64,000 bases of DNA, from assembly GCA_963995525.1 (NCBI GenBank), contig OZ023213.1:39030258-39094257 (forward strand). The letters are read 5' to 3'. A program made the position numbers and the translations under genes. Below, in pieces: positions 48,056 to 59,036 of the stretch. A model generated the notes under the pieces. It saw only the letters and a program-made list of their open reading frames with translations, did no database searches and was not told the DNA's origin. The first letter of the stretch is position 1; every line of letters begins with the position of its first letter. Origin of the DNA: Escarpia spicata. Taxonomy: Eukaryota > Annelida > Polychaeta > Sabellida > Siboglinidae.

Positions 48056-50865
48056 GATTATGGTCATTAACTGCAACAGCATATTAAGCACATATAAACG
48101 CACCCAGTTTATGACTACTGTAGATGCCAAGGATCCCGATGTAGTGATTGGCACAGAGTCGCACGTAGATGCATCGGTGTCCGATGGAGAAATCGTCCAT
48201 CCAGGATACGATGTCTACCGAAAAGACCGAAACAGGAACGGAGGAGGATTATTTGTTGCCATAAGGAATTGTTTTATTTCGTCGTGGATACCCGAGTTTG
48301 ACTCGGACTGCGAAACTGTATGGGCAAGAATACAGGTGTTCGGGTTCCGGACTCTGATAGTGGGATCAGATTATAGACCGCCTAACTGCACTATCGATGC
48401 ACTATCTGGTCTGAAGGACACGCTAGACTGTATTACCTCGTAATATCCTGCGGCAAACATTGTTTTGAGAGGGGGATTTTAATATGCCGGGCATCGACTG
48501 GGAAACCAAATCGGTGAACAGAAACCCCCAGTATGGCAATGGTATGAGTCAGAAACTGATTGATATCTGCAATGACTTTTCGTTGGACCAAGTGGTCAGA
48601 ATACCGACACGCCTGAACAATATACTGGACCTGATTCTTACCACAAACCCTAACCTGTTCAGAAATATTTCTACCATCAATGTAATTAGCGATCATGATA
48701 TTGTCACCGTCGATCTCGACATGAATGTGCCAATAAACAAGAAAAAAAATCAGAACAGTTTATATATATAAACGAGCAGACATTGGTGCCACCAAGAAAG
48801 AGTTGGAGGAATTTAATATAAACTTGTTGGGAGAGGACTTCAATTTGCGATCAGTTAATGAGAATTGGAATATGTTAAAATTAATTGTACTCAATAGCAT
48901 GAACAGATTCATTCCTACAAAAAACTATCAACTAGGAATATTCTTCCATGGATGACACGACATATTCACAGACTAATCCGCAAGAAACAGAGACTATATA
49001 ACAAAGCAAAAAAGACACAAAACAATCAGGACTGGACTGTCTTCAGGAAGTTCCTGACACGTGTCAAGACAGAGCTTACCGCTGCGTATCACAACTATAT
49101 TGATAGCATGCTTGACGTCGAATGTAACGACGAAAGGTCAATCCCCAAGAAATGTTGGTCTTACTTCAAAAATCTAAGAAAGGACTTTGTTGGTATAACC
49201 ATCTCTGAAAGACCACAACGATCATCTGGTTTCGTCTAGTAAATGGAAAGCAAATATACTGTCAAAGCAGTATGAAGCTGTCTTCACAACGGAAGATCTT
49301 GTCAACATTCCAGTCATGCCTCAATCACCATATTCTGCAATGCTGGGAATCACAGTCAGTGTACATGGAGTACACAAGCTGTTACTCAGACTGAAGCCTG
49401 GCAAAGCGCATGTCCCTGACGCAGTCCCAAACAAAATTCTAACGGAAACAGCTGATCAAATTGCACCTTGCCTGGCTAGAATATTCCAACAATCCATCAA
49501 CACGGGTGAGGTCCCCCTTGACTGGAAACATGCTAATATATCAACAATATTCAAGAAGGGTGACAAATCAGTCGCGGCAAACTATAGGCCAGTATCCCTC
49601 ACATCAGTATGCTACACAATATTTTAACATATTATCTACAGCAATATAATGGACCATCGGAACTCTAATAACATCATCGTAGAGTACCAGCATGGGTTCA
49701 GGAATAAGCATTCATAAGAGACACAATTAATCGGTGCCACAGAAAACATTGCAAAGAATTTAAATAACGGCCACCAAACTGACCTCCTAATACTGGACTT
49801 TTCTAAGGCCCATGATACCGTGCCCCATGCACGCCTTATGGGAAAACTGCAGCATTACGGGGTCAGTGATGGAGTCACCAATTGGATTTCAAATTGGCTT
49901 ACTGACAGAAAGAGAAGGTAGTAGTAGATGGTGAGTCGTCAAGAGAAGTGGCAGTCGAGTATGGAGTACCACAGGACACTGTACTGGGCCCACTTCTTTT
50001 TTTATTATATGTCAATGATATAGGAGAGGGGATCACCTCTAGCATCCGGCTTTTTGTCGACGATTGTATTCCACACAGGTGTATCAGTAACAGTAATGAC
50101 GCAGAAGCCCTACAGTCCGACCTACAGAGGCTGGTGGACTGGTCTGCAACATGGCAGATGCATTTTAATATCAATAAATGCTCAGTTATGCATATCACCA
50201 AGAAGAGAACTGTCCACTGGTCTCAGTATACCATCAATGGAGACAGCCTGGTAATTGTACACCACCACCCGTACCTAGGTGTGGAGTTCTCTGATGACCT
50301 CAGATGGAACATTAACATATTCCAACTATCAAACCCTAACCCTATCAAATTGTGTATTAGGTTTTATCAAGAGAAATCTGTATAAATGCTCAGAGAAAAC
50401 TAAACAATCGGCTTACTTTACACTAGTTCGTCCTAATCTCGAATACGCGAGCGCAGCTTGGGATCCATACACCAAAAACATATTAACGAACTTGAAAGAA
50501 TACAGCGACGAGCAGCGAGATTTGTAAAGGGTAACAACAGTCGGGAAAGCAGCGTAACAGTAATGATGGAAACACTAAAATGGGAGTCCCTACAACGCCG
50601 AAGAGAGGTCAGCCGCCTAGCAATGTTCTATAAATCTCTTCACGGAGAAATAGCCCTCCCTTTGCCAAGCCACCTTGTTCACTCGATTAACAACACTCGT
50701 GACCACAGTGAACGATTTATTCAGTTGCCGGCAAGGATTCAGGTTTATGATAACAGCTTTTTTAATAGAACAGTAAAGAGCTGGAACGGACTTACCGAAA
50801 CAGTTGTGTCTGCAGCCACGGTGGATACTTTTAAATCTAGGCAGGGCAGACGACTCTAAAATTCC
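48056..50865 (+). pseudogene. LINE endonuclease-reverse transcriptase, broken
   Basis: Endonuclease motifs are VINCNSILS (48061), IGTESHVD (with the metal-ligand Glu), YRKDRNRNGGGLFVAI, GSDYRPPNC and, after a stop at 48442, a damaged GGDFN equivalent at 48470-48490 and ISDHDIVTVDL (the final His). Reverse-transcriptase boxes are LKPGKAHVPDAVPNKIL, WKHANISTIFKKGD, NYRPVSLTSVC, DFSKAHDTVPH (in another frame), GVPQDTVLGPLLFLLYVND and LFVDDC, where Val replaces Ala of the FADD box. The C-terminal ERIQRRAARFVKGN...KSWNGL block runs to the stop at 50859. Confidence 0.88.
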
Positions 50866-51092
50866 CTGTAGGGCTTTGGCACATGCCCACCACCCTATAT
50901 TGGCGTAATGACCTTATGGTTTTTGCCAATTATTATATAGACATAGACATAGACTTCATTTTCGAAACTAAAGTGTAGCCCTGTACTATTATAGTTGTAG
51001 TCGTATCTTCTTAGTTGTAGTAAGTCCGAGGGAAGGCTTCACCAACTTACACCCAGTGCCTGACTCCTGAAACGTAGGGTCAATTCATTTAC

Positions 51093-51281
51093 CTTACTGC
51101 AGCTATAGATGTTGAACATTTCATATTGCAAATCCATTTCGTTGCGCGTCCTAAATTCGGTCACCGTGCAATTCAATATCCCCTTGGACATTGTCTCGTT
51201 TTTCTGTTTGATTGCTTCGGTGAAAGTGTATGCTAAACTGACAGCTACAACTGCTAATAAACCTGGTTGGCGTGCCATCAT
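51093..51281 (-). CDS. Possible first exon of a secreted-protein gene
   Basis: The minus-strand frame from 51281 begins MMARQPGLLAVVAVSLAYTF, a good signal peptide (basic start, hydrophobic core, TEA cleavage-like end). It continues with a KQKNETMSKG segment containing an N-glycosylation site and one Cys. It runs into two candidate donors, GTAAGG (exon end 51098) and GTAAAT (51093). A downstream exon would lie at lower coordinates, where the CR1-like LINE and the unrecognised 45.8-46.3 kb stretch are, but I could not join them. A chance open frame is possible. Confidence 0.35.
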
Positions 51282-51961
51282 TCAGTGTACGTCTTAGGTT
51301 TGAGAAAAAAATGATACAATACAGCGTTACAAAGGAATTGCGCGTTGAAACGATCGCACACAAACACAATCGCCTGAGACCCGAGCTGTTGCAACTTCAA
51401 TGGGCGCTAATTGTAAGTCGTTAATGTTGCAAATAAATATTTTTTATTCCCCAAATGGGTGTAAAATGAAGTAATTTTATTCCTTTTGTTGACAGTCCTG
51501 CGACAGCGTAGCCAATTAATGTGCAGTTTTGTTAAACTATGTCTATGATGTATTGATTGCCTACTTGGTGTTAATTAAGTATTGTATGTATTGCTATCAA
51601 ATTAGTAATATTATTGTAAAAGTTACTGTTGACGATATTAATTATTGTAACGTAATTGGCTTGCATTGACAGCCTTATTATGTATAATTAATTCACAATT
51701 GCCCATAATACCTAAACTAAGACCAAAACATGTATTTGCATTAGATATGAACTTCTTTCTACGATTGCAGAATACAATTTTGCCACAGGGCTGTCATTTT
51801 CTAATACTTTATTTGTTGGAAAAGGCGCTGAGGCTGCCATGTTCTATGGAAAACACCACGCAATGCGGTATGGAAAACACCTTGCAATCGACTCTTCGCA
51901 ACATATACTTGGCCGTTCCCTTTTGTAGCGCTTTGATGTAACCCATCTATACGGCAGGATT

Positions 51962-52642
51962 CAGTTTGGCTACTCGAGCAATGTTTCGACTATGCGTGCC
52001 TTGTAATCGACATTGCCACCACCAGCAGCCATGAGTGTAAAAGCATTCTTGCTCTGTAGTAGTTGAATTTTCACGTCGACGCCGTTCAATAGATCGCGGT
52101 CTTGGAAGAAGATGCCGACGACTAGACGACCAATCATGACGATTCCACTAAGGGTAATAAAGGTTTTTCTTTTTTGCAGACCCTTGCTTGCATCGTCGAT
52201 GGCATCCATGTGTCCAGCCGTATCTTTGTACCACAAGGCACTAGTCAGTTGACTCTTTATTGCTTCTGCTCCGTGACTCAGTAGCGTTTCTATGTACGCA
52301 CGATAAGGATAGGTATTCGTTGAAGGTGTGACGAGGGTACCGTTCAAAGACACGTCGACTTGACTAAACAGAGAATGCATCCGATTTTATACTGGCCCAA
52401 CATGTGCAGTTTGATCGATGTCGTCCCGTATCCTTTGATTACACGTGGTGTTCGCACCAAGAGGTAAGTATTGGCCACGTCCAGGTAATCGTCTCCCGAT
52501 CCGGACGAACCGTACCTATCGAGGCGACTGGTCGATGTTCGACCCACTGTGCGTGTTCGATGCTCGTTTGTGTCGTCGGTCAACTATACAGGTCCAATTC
52601 GCTTTTGGCTCCCTCACACAACAAATGGTGGACAAAAGCCAT
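51962..52642 (-). pseudogene. Polinton A hexon (major capsid) protein, 5' half
   Basis: It starts MAFVHHLLCEGAKSELDLY at 52642 and stops at 52580. Further on, other frames carry GSGDDYLDVANTYLLVRTP (about 52445-52500) and SLFSQVDVSLNGTLVTPSTN (52320-52375), then YRAYIETLL and LLNGVDVKIQLLQSKNAF up to about 51965. This is the N-terminal half of the double-jelly-roll hexon; the second half is missing. Its counterpart at 59-60 kb is complete but shifted. Confidence 0.85.
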
Positions 52643-52644
52643 GT

Positions 52645-53062
52645 CTAGCCGAATATGTCGTCTCGATGCGTCTTCTGTCGTGTGCGTCTCTTGGCGACAC
52701 TGGTTAGGATTCTCGTCGGCTTGCGTTTTATAGTGCGAGGAGCGTTGCGTATGCCCGTGTCCACTGCTTCCTAACACACTACTGATCATGGCCTTTCCGG
52801 TTTCTTTCACACGCCTCTTTGCAAATTCCTTAATATTCTGTCCAGACAACACGTTGCCGGCTACACCCAAACCTGTCTTTAACGCTCCTTTTTCCAAAGC
52901 GAGTGCGCCCTTTTTATAAGCGGCATAGCACTTCGAATGGGGCCACCGAATAAACTACCTAGACTGTGACCTCGTTGCACTCTTGCCCCAAGAAAAACGT
53001 TTAGGCAATCCGTCACCGACGTGTCTCACGTAATAGTCTTCGTAGGAATGATTACGACCCAT
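52645..53062 (-). pseudogene. Polinton A pVI-like minor virion protein, frameshifted
   Basis: The frame starts MGRNHSYEDYYVRHVGDGLP at 53062 and shifts near 52998. ARVQRGHSLGSLFGG follows in the next frame, and KTGLGVAGNVLSGQNIK with a basic, Lys/Arg/Ser-rich tail in a third. The arrangement (DYY-VRH start, Gly-rich turn, amphipathic helix, basic tail) sits directly upstream of the hexon gene in both copies. The likeness to adenovirus pVI/pX is a family-level inference. Confidence 0.7.
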
Positions 53063-53801
53063 GTTTAAAAAATGACGGTTTGCGTCGTCGAAAGTAAAAC
53101 GTCGCCATCACTCCACCGCGCTCTATTGGTACGCGACGCCCTATATTGTCTCTTATAATGATGTCGACAGTCGTAAATTCTTTGTGCAAGACGGGAACGT
53201 ACTGTACATTGTCGTACCGTTTTGACATCTCGTCTCCGTGTTTTCTTCTATCGATACAACCCTCAAAAGAGGGTAGAAGTAGAGTGATTAAAAACCCCTG
53301 CGCCATGTCTACCACAGATTCGGCTTCTATCATCGTGGTGAAACCTTCTTTTTTCATCCACATATGGACTGCGGTAAATGTTATGGATTAAGCCTAACAA
53401 ATGCTCTAGGTTCAACGAATACATGGTGAATGAGGTGTTGTATCATGTAGTTAGTCACATTTTGTGTGATATCACTGAAGCTTAGTTTTATCTACTTTTC
53501 TTTTACCGATGACCTGATGCTTCTGTTCATTGCACACACGAGAGTTTCGGGATTACTATAGTAGCCTGCCTCAATATTCAACACACAAAACACCCCGTTG
53601 AGAAAGACACCAAAATTTGTATTCTCTCCTCTGACATTGTACCAACTGTGCGGATGTTAAATCTCCACCAGTCCGCACTCCCACTGACCGACTAAATTAA
53701 TGCGTTGTGGTAACGCCGTGACATAGTGGGTCAACATGTTGTCAGGATGCAGACCCATATACGCGTTGCTGGACAATGTCAGGTAAAAAATCAGACGCCA
53801 T
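53052..53801 (-). pseudogene. Polinton A penton (minor capsid) protein, frameshifted
   Basis: The start region (53700-53800) holds FYLTLSSNAYMGLHPDNM in a frame shifted from the ATG at 53801. Next come GQWECGLVEI, a stop, HSWYNVRGENTNF and GYYSNPETLVCAMN (53560-53680), then stops near 53500 and 53395. The C-terminal 104 codons (53052-53363) are open, with VLHKEFTTVDIIIRDNIGRRVPIERGG and FYFRRR. These are the beginning and end of the single-jelly-roll penton of Polintons, which forms capsid vertices. Confidence 0.8.
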
Positions 53802-53824
53802 GGTCACCGCATTTCATAGACGGA

Positions 53825-54015
53825 TTAGGTAACAGATATCCCAGGCAATTGCTTTAAAAAATCCGTCCACAGATTAGAGTTTACGTTTAATTTAGTTAGT
53901 GTGTAGATACTGACCAATATAACGGTGAACAGTATGACGATTTGGCACAAGAAGATAATTTCATATTTCGGACACGTATTTCCAAACAACACCCAACGTC
54001 TGTCGTATCTTCCAT
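53825..54015 (-). pseudogene. Polinton A small membrane protein
   Basis: A frame ending at TAA 53825 contains YEIIFLCQIVILFTVILVSI, a single membrane span, preceded by RWVLFGNTCPK. Copy B has a matching gene at 62203-62358. The natural ATG lies in a different frame from the span, so a shift is likely near 54005. The role is unknown; its place between integrase and penton is the same in both copies. Confidence 0.65.
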
Positions 54016-54054
54016 GACGGGAATGTCGGCTCGACTGGTGTGTACTAGTCTTTT

Positions 54055-54270
54055 TACGCGACGAGCGACAATTTATTCAACCTGCTGTTAAACGAGTCCG
54101 GATACCCCAGCCACTTGACCAGGACCTGTGTTTTTCTTCCCCGCCTACGATGCTGCAACACTTTCTCGATACGATAGAGTTTATCTTTGGCCACAACCAC
54201 TTTCTGTAGTTCTCGTTCGTAAAATGTTCCCTCTATCGGCGAATCTTGATCATGTTGCCTTTACAGTAGT
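54055..54270 (-). pseudogene. Polinton A integrase, C-terminal chromodomain only
   Basis: The minus strand reads FYERELQKVVVAKDKLYRIE, then KTQVLVKWLGYP and DSFNS. The Y-R-I-E...V-K-W-x-G-Y-P pattern is the chromodomain that ends many Polinton integrases and may steer insertion to marked chromatin. Copy B has the same segment (FYELELQKVRVPADKLYRVE). The catalytic core is not found in the 54.3-54.45 kb sequence to the right, where the microsatellite begins. Confidence 0.8.
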
Positions 54271-54299
54271 CGACCTCTAACCACAACTAACCAGCCAAC

Positions 54300-54455
54300 A
54301 TTAACAGGTGTTGTATGGCTTTATAAAATAAATAGTTAAGGACATTATGCACAGTATTGTAATAGTACAATGACATGTGAAAGTATTAGCTAAACAAAAT
54401 ATATCAGTGTGAATGGTCATATCAAACGATCAGTTCAGGACAGAGTAGTCTAAAC
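54300..54455. other. No gene recognised
   Basis: AT-rich spacer between Polinton A and the minisatellite. Confidence 0.4.
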
Positions 54456-54465
54456 ATGCGGCCGT

Positions 54466-54875
54466 GCACGCACACACACGCACATACACACACACGCGGA
54501 CACACACACAACACACGCAACACACGCAACACACGCAACACACGCAACACACGCAACACACGCAACACACGCAACACACGCAACACACGCAACACACGCA
54601 ACACACGCAACACACGCAACACACGCAACACACGCAACACACGCAACACACGCAACACACGCAACACACGCAACACACGCAACACACCCAGAAGACTGGC
54701 ACGTACGCGCGCACACACGCATAAACACACACTCGCACACACGCACACGCGCACACGCGCACACGCGCACACACGCACACGCGCACACACGCACACACGC
54801 ACACACGCACACACGCACACACGCACACACGCACACACGCACACACGCAAACAAACACACACACACACACACACA
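54466..54875. repeat. (ACACACGCA)n and (ACACACGC)n minisatellite
   Basis: About 18 perfect copies of the 9-mer ACACACGCA occupy 54510-54685. A short unique break (gaagactggcacgtacgcgc) separates them from (ACACACGC)n/(ACACGCGC)n and (CA)n to 54875. A 9-bp unit keeps every frame open on both strands, which explains the long Arg-Asn-Thr, His-Thr-Gln and Cys-Val frames. Confidence 0.95.
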
Positions 54876-54997
54876 GCATGCTTATTTTGACGAATCACTG
54901 TAGTGGTTTTGCGGCGATAACTAGTGCCAACGCATTCAATGGAAATGAAACCAACCGTGACATATATAAATAGGTTTTTCGTATTGCTTTCTGGTCT

Positions 54998-55170
54998 ACA
55001 GTTGTACAAGGACCACCTAAATATTTACACATATGTGAATACTCGAACTTTGCGAAAATGTCACCAGACATAAAGCGATTGCAATTAAAATGCATAAAAC
55101 TAGCATGACAAGTTGATGAAGAAGTATGGTTCAAGGATGTACAGGGACCACCTCAATATTTACACATATA
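54998..55170. repeat. Direct repeat of about 30 bp, 141 bp apart
   Basis: 'tacaaggaccacctaaatatttacacatat' (54998-55032) recurs as 'tacagggaccacctcaatatttacacatat' (55139-55169). Confidence 0.75.
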
Positions 55171-55270
55171 ATAATAATAAGATAACTTATATTGCGCTTA
55201 AATCCTTGGAAGCCAAGCTCAGAGGCGAAGTTGACGAGAAAGATGTAGTTCAAGGTTTGTTCATCTACAT
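55171..55270. repeat. Possible SINE tail fragment
   Basis: 'aagataacttatattgcgcttaaatccttggaagccaagctcagaggcgaagtt' begins like the 'cttatatagcgc' tail of the SINEs at 22.9 and 56.4 kb. No tRNA-like head is visible. Confidence 0.35.
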
Positions 55271-55777
55271 ATAACTCATATTTACATCACATATGTGATC
55301 AAGCCGTGCTCCGTTTTCAAGAACAAACCAACACCCACATGAGGAGAGGGTAATATTAGTAATGATGATGGCCGCAAACGGCCACCTAGAACTTTGTATA
55401 ATTTTTTAATATCCTGTTTTTATTAACATTTTTATTTTTTATCTATACTTATTTATGTTTCTATTTTTTATAAGAATATTTTTATCGGTATGCTTTTTTC
55501 CTATATTGACACAATGCTTGTCTGAAATAAAAAACATTATTATTATTACTACTACTAGAACATACGGTTGCCGTAGGTTTTTTCCTGCATTTTTGAGGTG
55601 TGCAGAAGGCATATGAATAGGTGTGAACGTCTTCATCTATATACACGGATATATTAAACACATCTCCTTTGAAAATGCATTGATGTGCAGGTCAGTGTGT
55701 CATCTCAAGAGTTCCTAATCGTTGCTTGCAGATATTAATCTTGACTCATAATACTTTTATTTAGTCAATAATATATA

Positions 55778-55841
<64 letters not shown>

Positions 55842-56403
55842 CGCGTACACGCATAAGATGCTTACGCGCAACCAATCTCGCGCATACATATATGCATACT
55901 TACATACACATAGATACATTACATAAATGTACATGCGTTCGATCATGCATACATACACAAGTGCTTCCATACATACATACACGCATACATACATACGTAT
56001 GTATGTATGAATGTACGTACGTACGTAGGCCTACGTACGCCCACACGCACTCACGCACACACAGACACCCTTTAGAAAGAGTTCCTGGGGCATGCCCTGG
56101 CTGTGTGCCAAGTATTGCCCAAGATGATTATTCAAATAAAAAAAACCAACCGTCGGGGTCAGACACAAAAGTTCGCCGCATGTGTAATAAGTTATCATGA
56201 TCACATGAGTAGATCCTCTTCTGCTCAACAAAGACAGTAAAGTCGCGTAGTTGTTGGCGTTCTGTTAGAAGAGGTTGACGTGTAGCTCCAACGGGTAAGT
56301 AGGTTTCCTTCAATTTCATTATGGAAACGAGAAAGCTATGTCCATTAAATCGATGTTTCGTTTCAACATAATGGTGCTAACAATCAAATCAATTGGTGAC
56401 AAG
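55271..56403. other. Microsatellite-rich spacer, no gene
   Basis: Apart from the GT run and CATA/GTAC-type repeats (55900-56040) I see no gene. A short motif 'ccaaccgtcggggtcagac' (56149-56167) has no recognised meaning. Confidence 0.4.
55780..55850. repeat. (GT)n followed by (GC)n
   Basis: A pure GT run (55782-55832) passes into GCGCGCGCGCGCG. The GTAC/CATA repeats continue loosely to 56040. Confidence 0.95.
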
Positions 56404-56632
56404 GCAAGTTATTATATAGCGCAATATCCAGTCCTTATGACTGCTCAAAGCGCTTTACAGTTTACGTCTTGGCATATATGTTCAATAGACTTCTACGGAA
56501 AGTATTCAGCCACGCTGCAATTAAGGCGCGAAGATTATTCGTACACAATTATCCGTCACTGTATATAGCCAGGTACTCATTTGTACAACTGAGCTGGGTG
56601 AACTAGACCAATATAGAGTGAACGGGTTCTAC
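56404..56632 (-). mobile_element. SINE fragment (tail and body, head missing)
   Basis: 'caagttattatatagcgcaatatccagtccttatgactgctcaaagcgc', '..ggcatatatgttcaat(a)gacttc..', 'attaaggcgcgaaga' and 'tatagccaggtactcatttgtacaactgagctgggtgaac' align with 22890-23115. The tRNA-like head present in the copy at 23.15-23.22 kb is not found here; the match stops near 56632. Confidence 0.75.
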
Positions 56633-57595
56633 GCAGTTACTGCGTTTGAGATGTTAGCTTTAGTATCTTTGATTAGTATATTACTTAATGTAGTTTTTTG
56701 CGCACAATTAACGCGAACCACGTGAAAAATGGCTACTACGCATACGCAAAAAACAACAGTCATCTTATCTTCACATTTCTTATTTTCACAATTTACGATT
56801 ACATTCCGACGTACCCACATTGGTTTAACTCTTTGAAAGCTATAAACACAACTTCAGCATGCTGAACATGTTTCAGTTTCCTGTTCAGTTGCCTTACAGT
56901 GCTATATTTGATCCAGTCAGACAGCAGTACGAAGTTGTTGCAGTGGTAGTGGTCGTAAAGTTGCATGACGCACTAAAGGATGACCTGTTTCTCTAAAAAT
57001 GCACACCCCTTACAATATACCCACGCTATGGCTACGACATCGACCGTATATCAGTGTCGTCGCATCAATGTCGTCGGTAATGTCGTGTGCTTGTCAAACC
57101 GACTAGCCTATCAGGCAATGCACACAAAGAAACACACTCGATGTCGTCACGGTCCTCGAGTATCTTTGTTCGAGTTCTTCAATGCCAGAGTAATTTATAT
57201 GCATGATCTGAACCTTACACATAGCAACACATATTGTAACATGTTGGTTCAAAACAGTTCAGCTCAGTGCTGGATTTATTGAAGCAGTAAAACATATGCG
57301 TCATTGCAGTTTGAAATTAGTTCTTTGAAAAGATTATATGGAAGATACCACGACGTAACAAGCGAGACACAAAAGATACGGCTGTAAATACTGACGCAGC
57401 ATACTATTATATCCTCCTGTTGAATACTAACGCGTCAGTGTATTGTACACAAAGTTAGTGAGATCCTACACAACATGCGGTTGTTCAGAATAAAACAGTG
57501 GCTGTCGTATTTCAATGGGCACACACGCACGCGTGTACACATGTGACAGGTCTCGACACAGCGAACAACTGCGACCTTGACTTCAACTGTGACTA
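56633..57595. other. No gene recognised
   Basis: Short open frames only. 'attgcgcaaaaaactacat'-type AT-rich sequence alternates with ordinary sequence, and there is no repeat with a second copy in the window. Confidence 0.4.
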
Positions 57596-57607
57596 CTTAC
57601 GATTTTG

Positions 57608-57765
57608 AGCTCTCGGGTAAAAGAAACAGAAAATAAATCGACAGGAAAGTTTCGTGTCAACGAGTAGTTCTTTGGAGTTTTTTTTGCGGCGACGACAGCG
57701 GCGTCATGATGAAACTCTAAGACGGCGGTTGACTCAGCTTCTTGTGTAGTCATCTTTGTAGTCAT
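57608..57765 (-). CDS. Possible first exon of an unrecognised gene
   Basis: The minus strand from ATG 57765 reads MTTKMTTQEAESTAVLEFHH, then DAAVVAAKKTPKNYS and FSVSFTRELKI. It runs directly into a strong donor, CAAAATC|GTAAGTAG, at about 57607. A GC-rich segment (57780-57835) lies just upstream, as near many promoters. I found no matching second exon and no domain, so this rests on frame plus donor only. Confidence 0.25.
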
Positions 57766-58088
57766 TTGACCGGAAGGAAGTAGCGCCTCCTGGCGATACG
57801 GGCGGGTTGGCGGGCGGACGGGCGGGTTGGTGGCTTGATCTATTATAGGACGGGAGTGGTTGGGTATCGTATATATCGTGTTTGTATGTAAGGTTCATCT
57901 ATCTTTGTGTGGTATTGTGTACGTATGCGTATGCGTATGTAAGGGTCATGTATCTTTGTGCGTCATTGTATGTATGCGCGTGTATGAAAAAACGAACAAA
58001 ACACGACAGTATACGAGTCCACATAGATTTTATTTACTAAAGATAGAAGCGTACAGTGACATAATGACTTGCACACCTCTTAGCGGTG

Positions 58089-58640
<552 letters not shown>

Positions 58641-59032
58641 TCAAATCAGTGCCGAAACATTCCACAAAAAAGACTTAATCGAAAAGCCGTGACAGCGAAC
58701 AATGAGATAAGTGACACAATATTGTCTGCAAACGTTAGAAAGAGGGCTCTGAAGTCTCTTGGAATTATGAGTCCATTCTACTCAATGTTTATTTATGAAG
58801 CGGCAGAATTCGACGTGTCGTGGCGGCAGTTTGTACGAACAGAAGTATCTGCCGTGTCCGTCGTTGTTCAGGTACAGCGCTATCCAGTGTACACCTGGTT
58901 TGTTGTTACGAAGGCGGCCGGTAAAGCATCTATCGTAGTAGCGAGTACTTTGGCTTTGGGCACGATAGCGCGAACGATGGCCTCTGTATACGGTTCCTTG
59001 GCCAGTAGGCGAGCAATCTGCAGAGTCTCCAT
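58641..59032 (-). pseudogene. Polinton B adenain-like cysteine protease
   Basis: It starts METLQIARLLAKEP at 59032, five bases after the hexon stop. A stop after VTTNQVYTG coincides with a change to the frame reading GVHWIALYLNNDGHGRYF (catalytic His in HW, Asp/Asn partner nearby), then PPRHVEFCRFINKH. Another frame has CRQYCVTYLIVRCHG, where the Cys nucleophile is expected. It ends at TGA 58641. The Ulp1/adenain fold processes virion proteins in related viruses. At least two frameshifts. Confidence 0.75.
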
Positions 59033-59036
59033 CTCA

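Larger units (their letters stand above)
47240..50957 (+). mobile_element. CR1-like LINE with 2A-like motif in its first ORF
   Basis: An N-terminal ORF with a 2A-like sequence and a PHD-type Cys cluster (47306-47905) is followed by an apurinic endonuclease (48060-48770), a linker (48780-49240), reverse transcriptase (49316-50385) and the CR1-type C-terminus (50450-50860). It ends at three copies of ATAGAC (50937-50957). About eight stops or frameshifts interrupt the pol part. The 5' end is not defined. Confidence 0.88.
51960..54290 (-). mobile_element. Polinton/Maverick remnant A
   Basis: On the minus strand, in order: integrase chromodomain (54.06-54.27 kb), small membrane protein (53.83-54.01), penton (53.05-53.80), pVI-like protein (52.65-53.06) and the first half of the hexon (51.96-52.64). 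All genes are interrupted by frameshifts. No terminal repeats, DNA polymerase B, ATPase or protease are present here, so both ends are lost. Confidence 0.85.

Noticed and set aside
52404..52733. Plus-strand frame opposite the Polinton A hexon
   Set aside because: Shadow of the hexon and pVI-like genes; no domain.
54422..55009. Leu-Arg-Val repeat protein of 195 residues
   Set aside because: A 9-bp minisatellite read as protein; all six frames are equally open.
55780..56200. A gene beginning in the GT/GC run
   Set aside because: Microsatellite-derived frame followed by CATA repeats; no motif.
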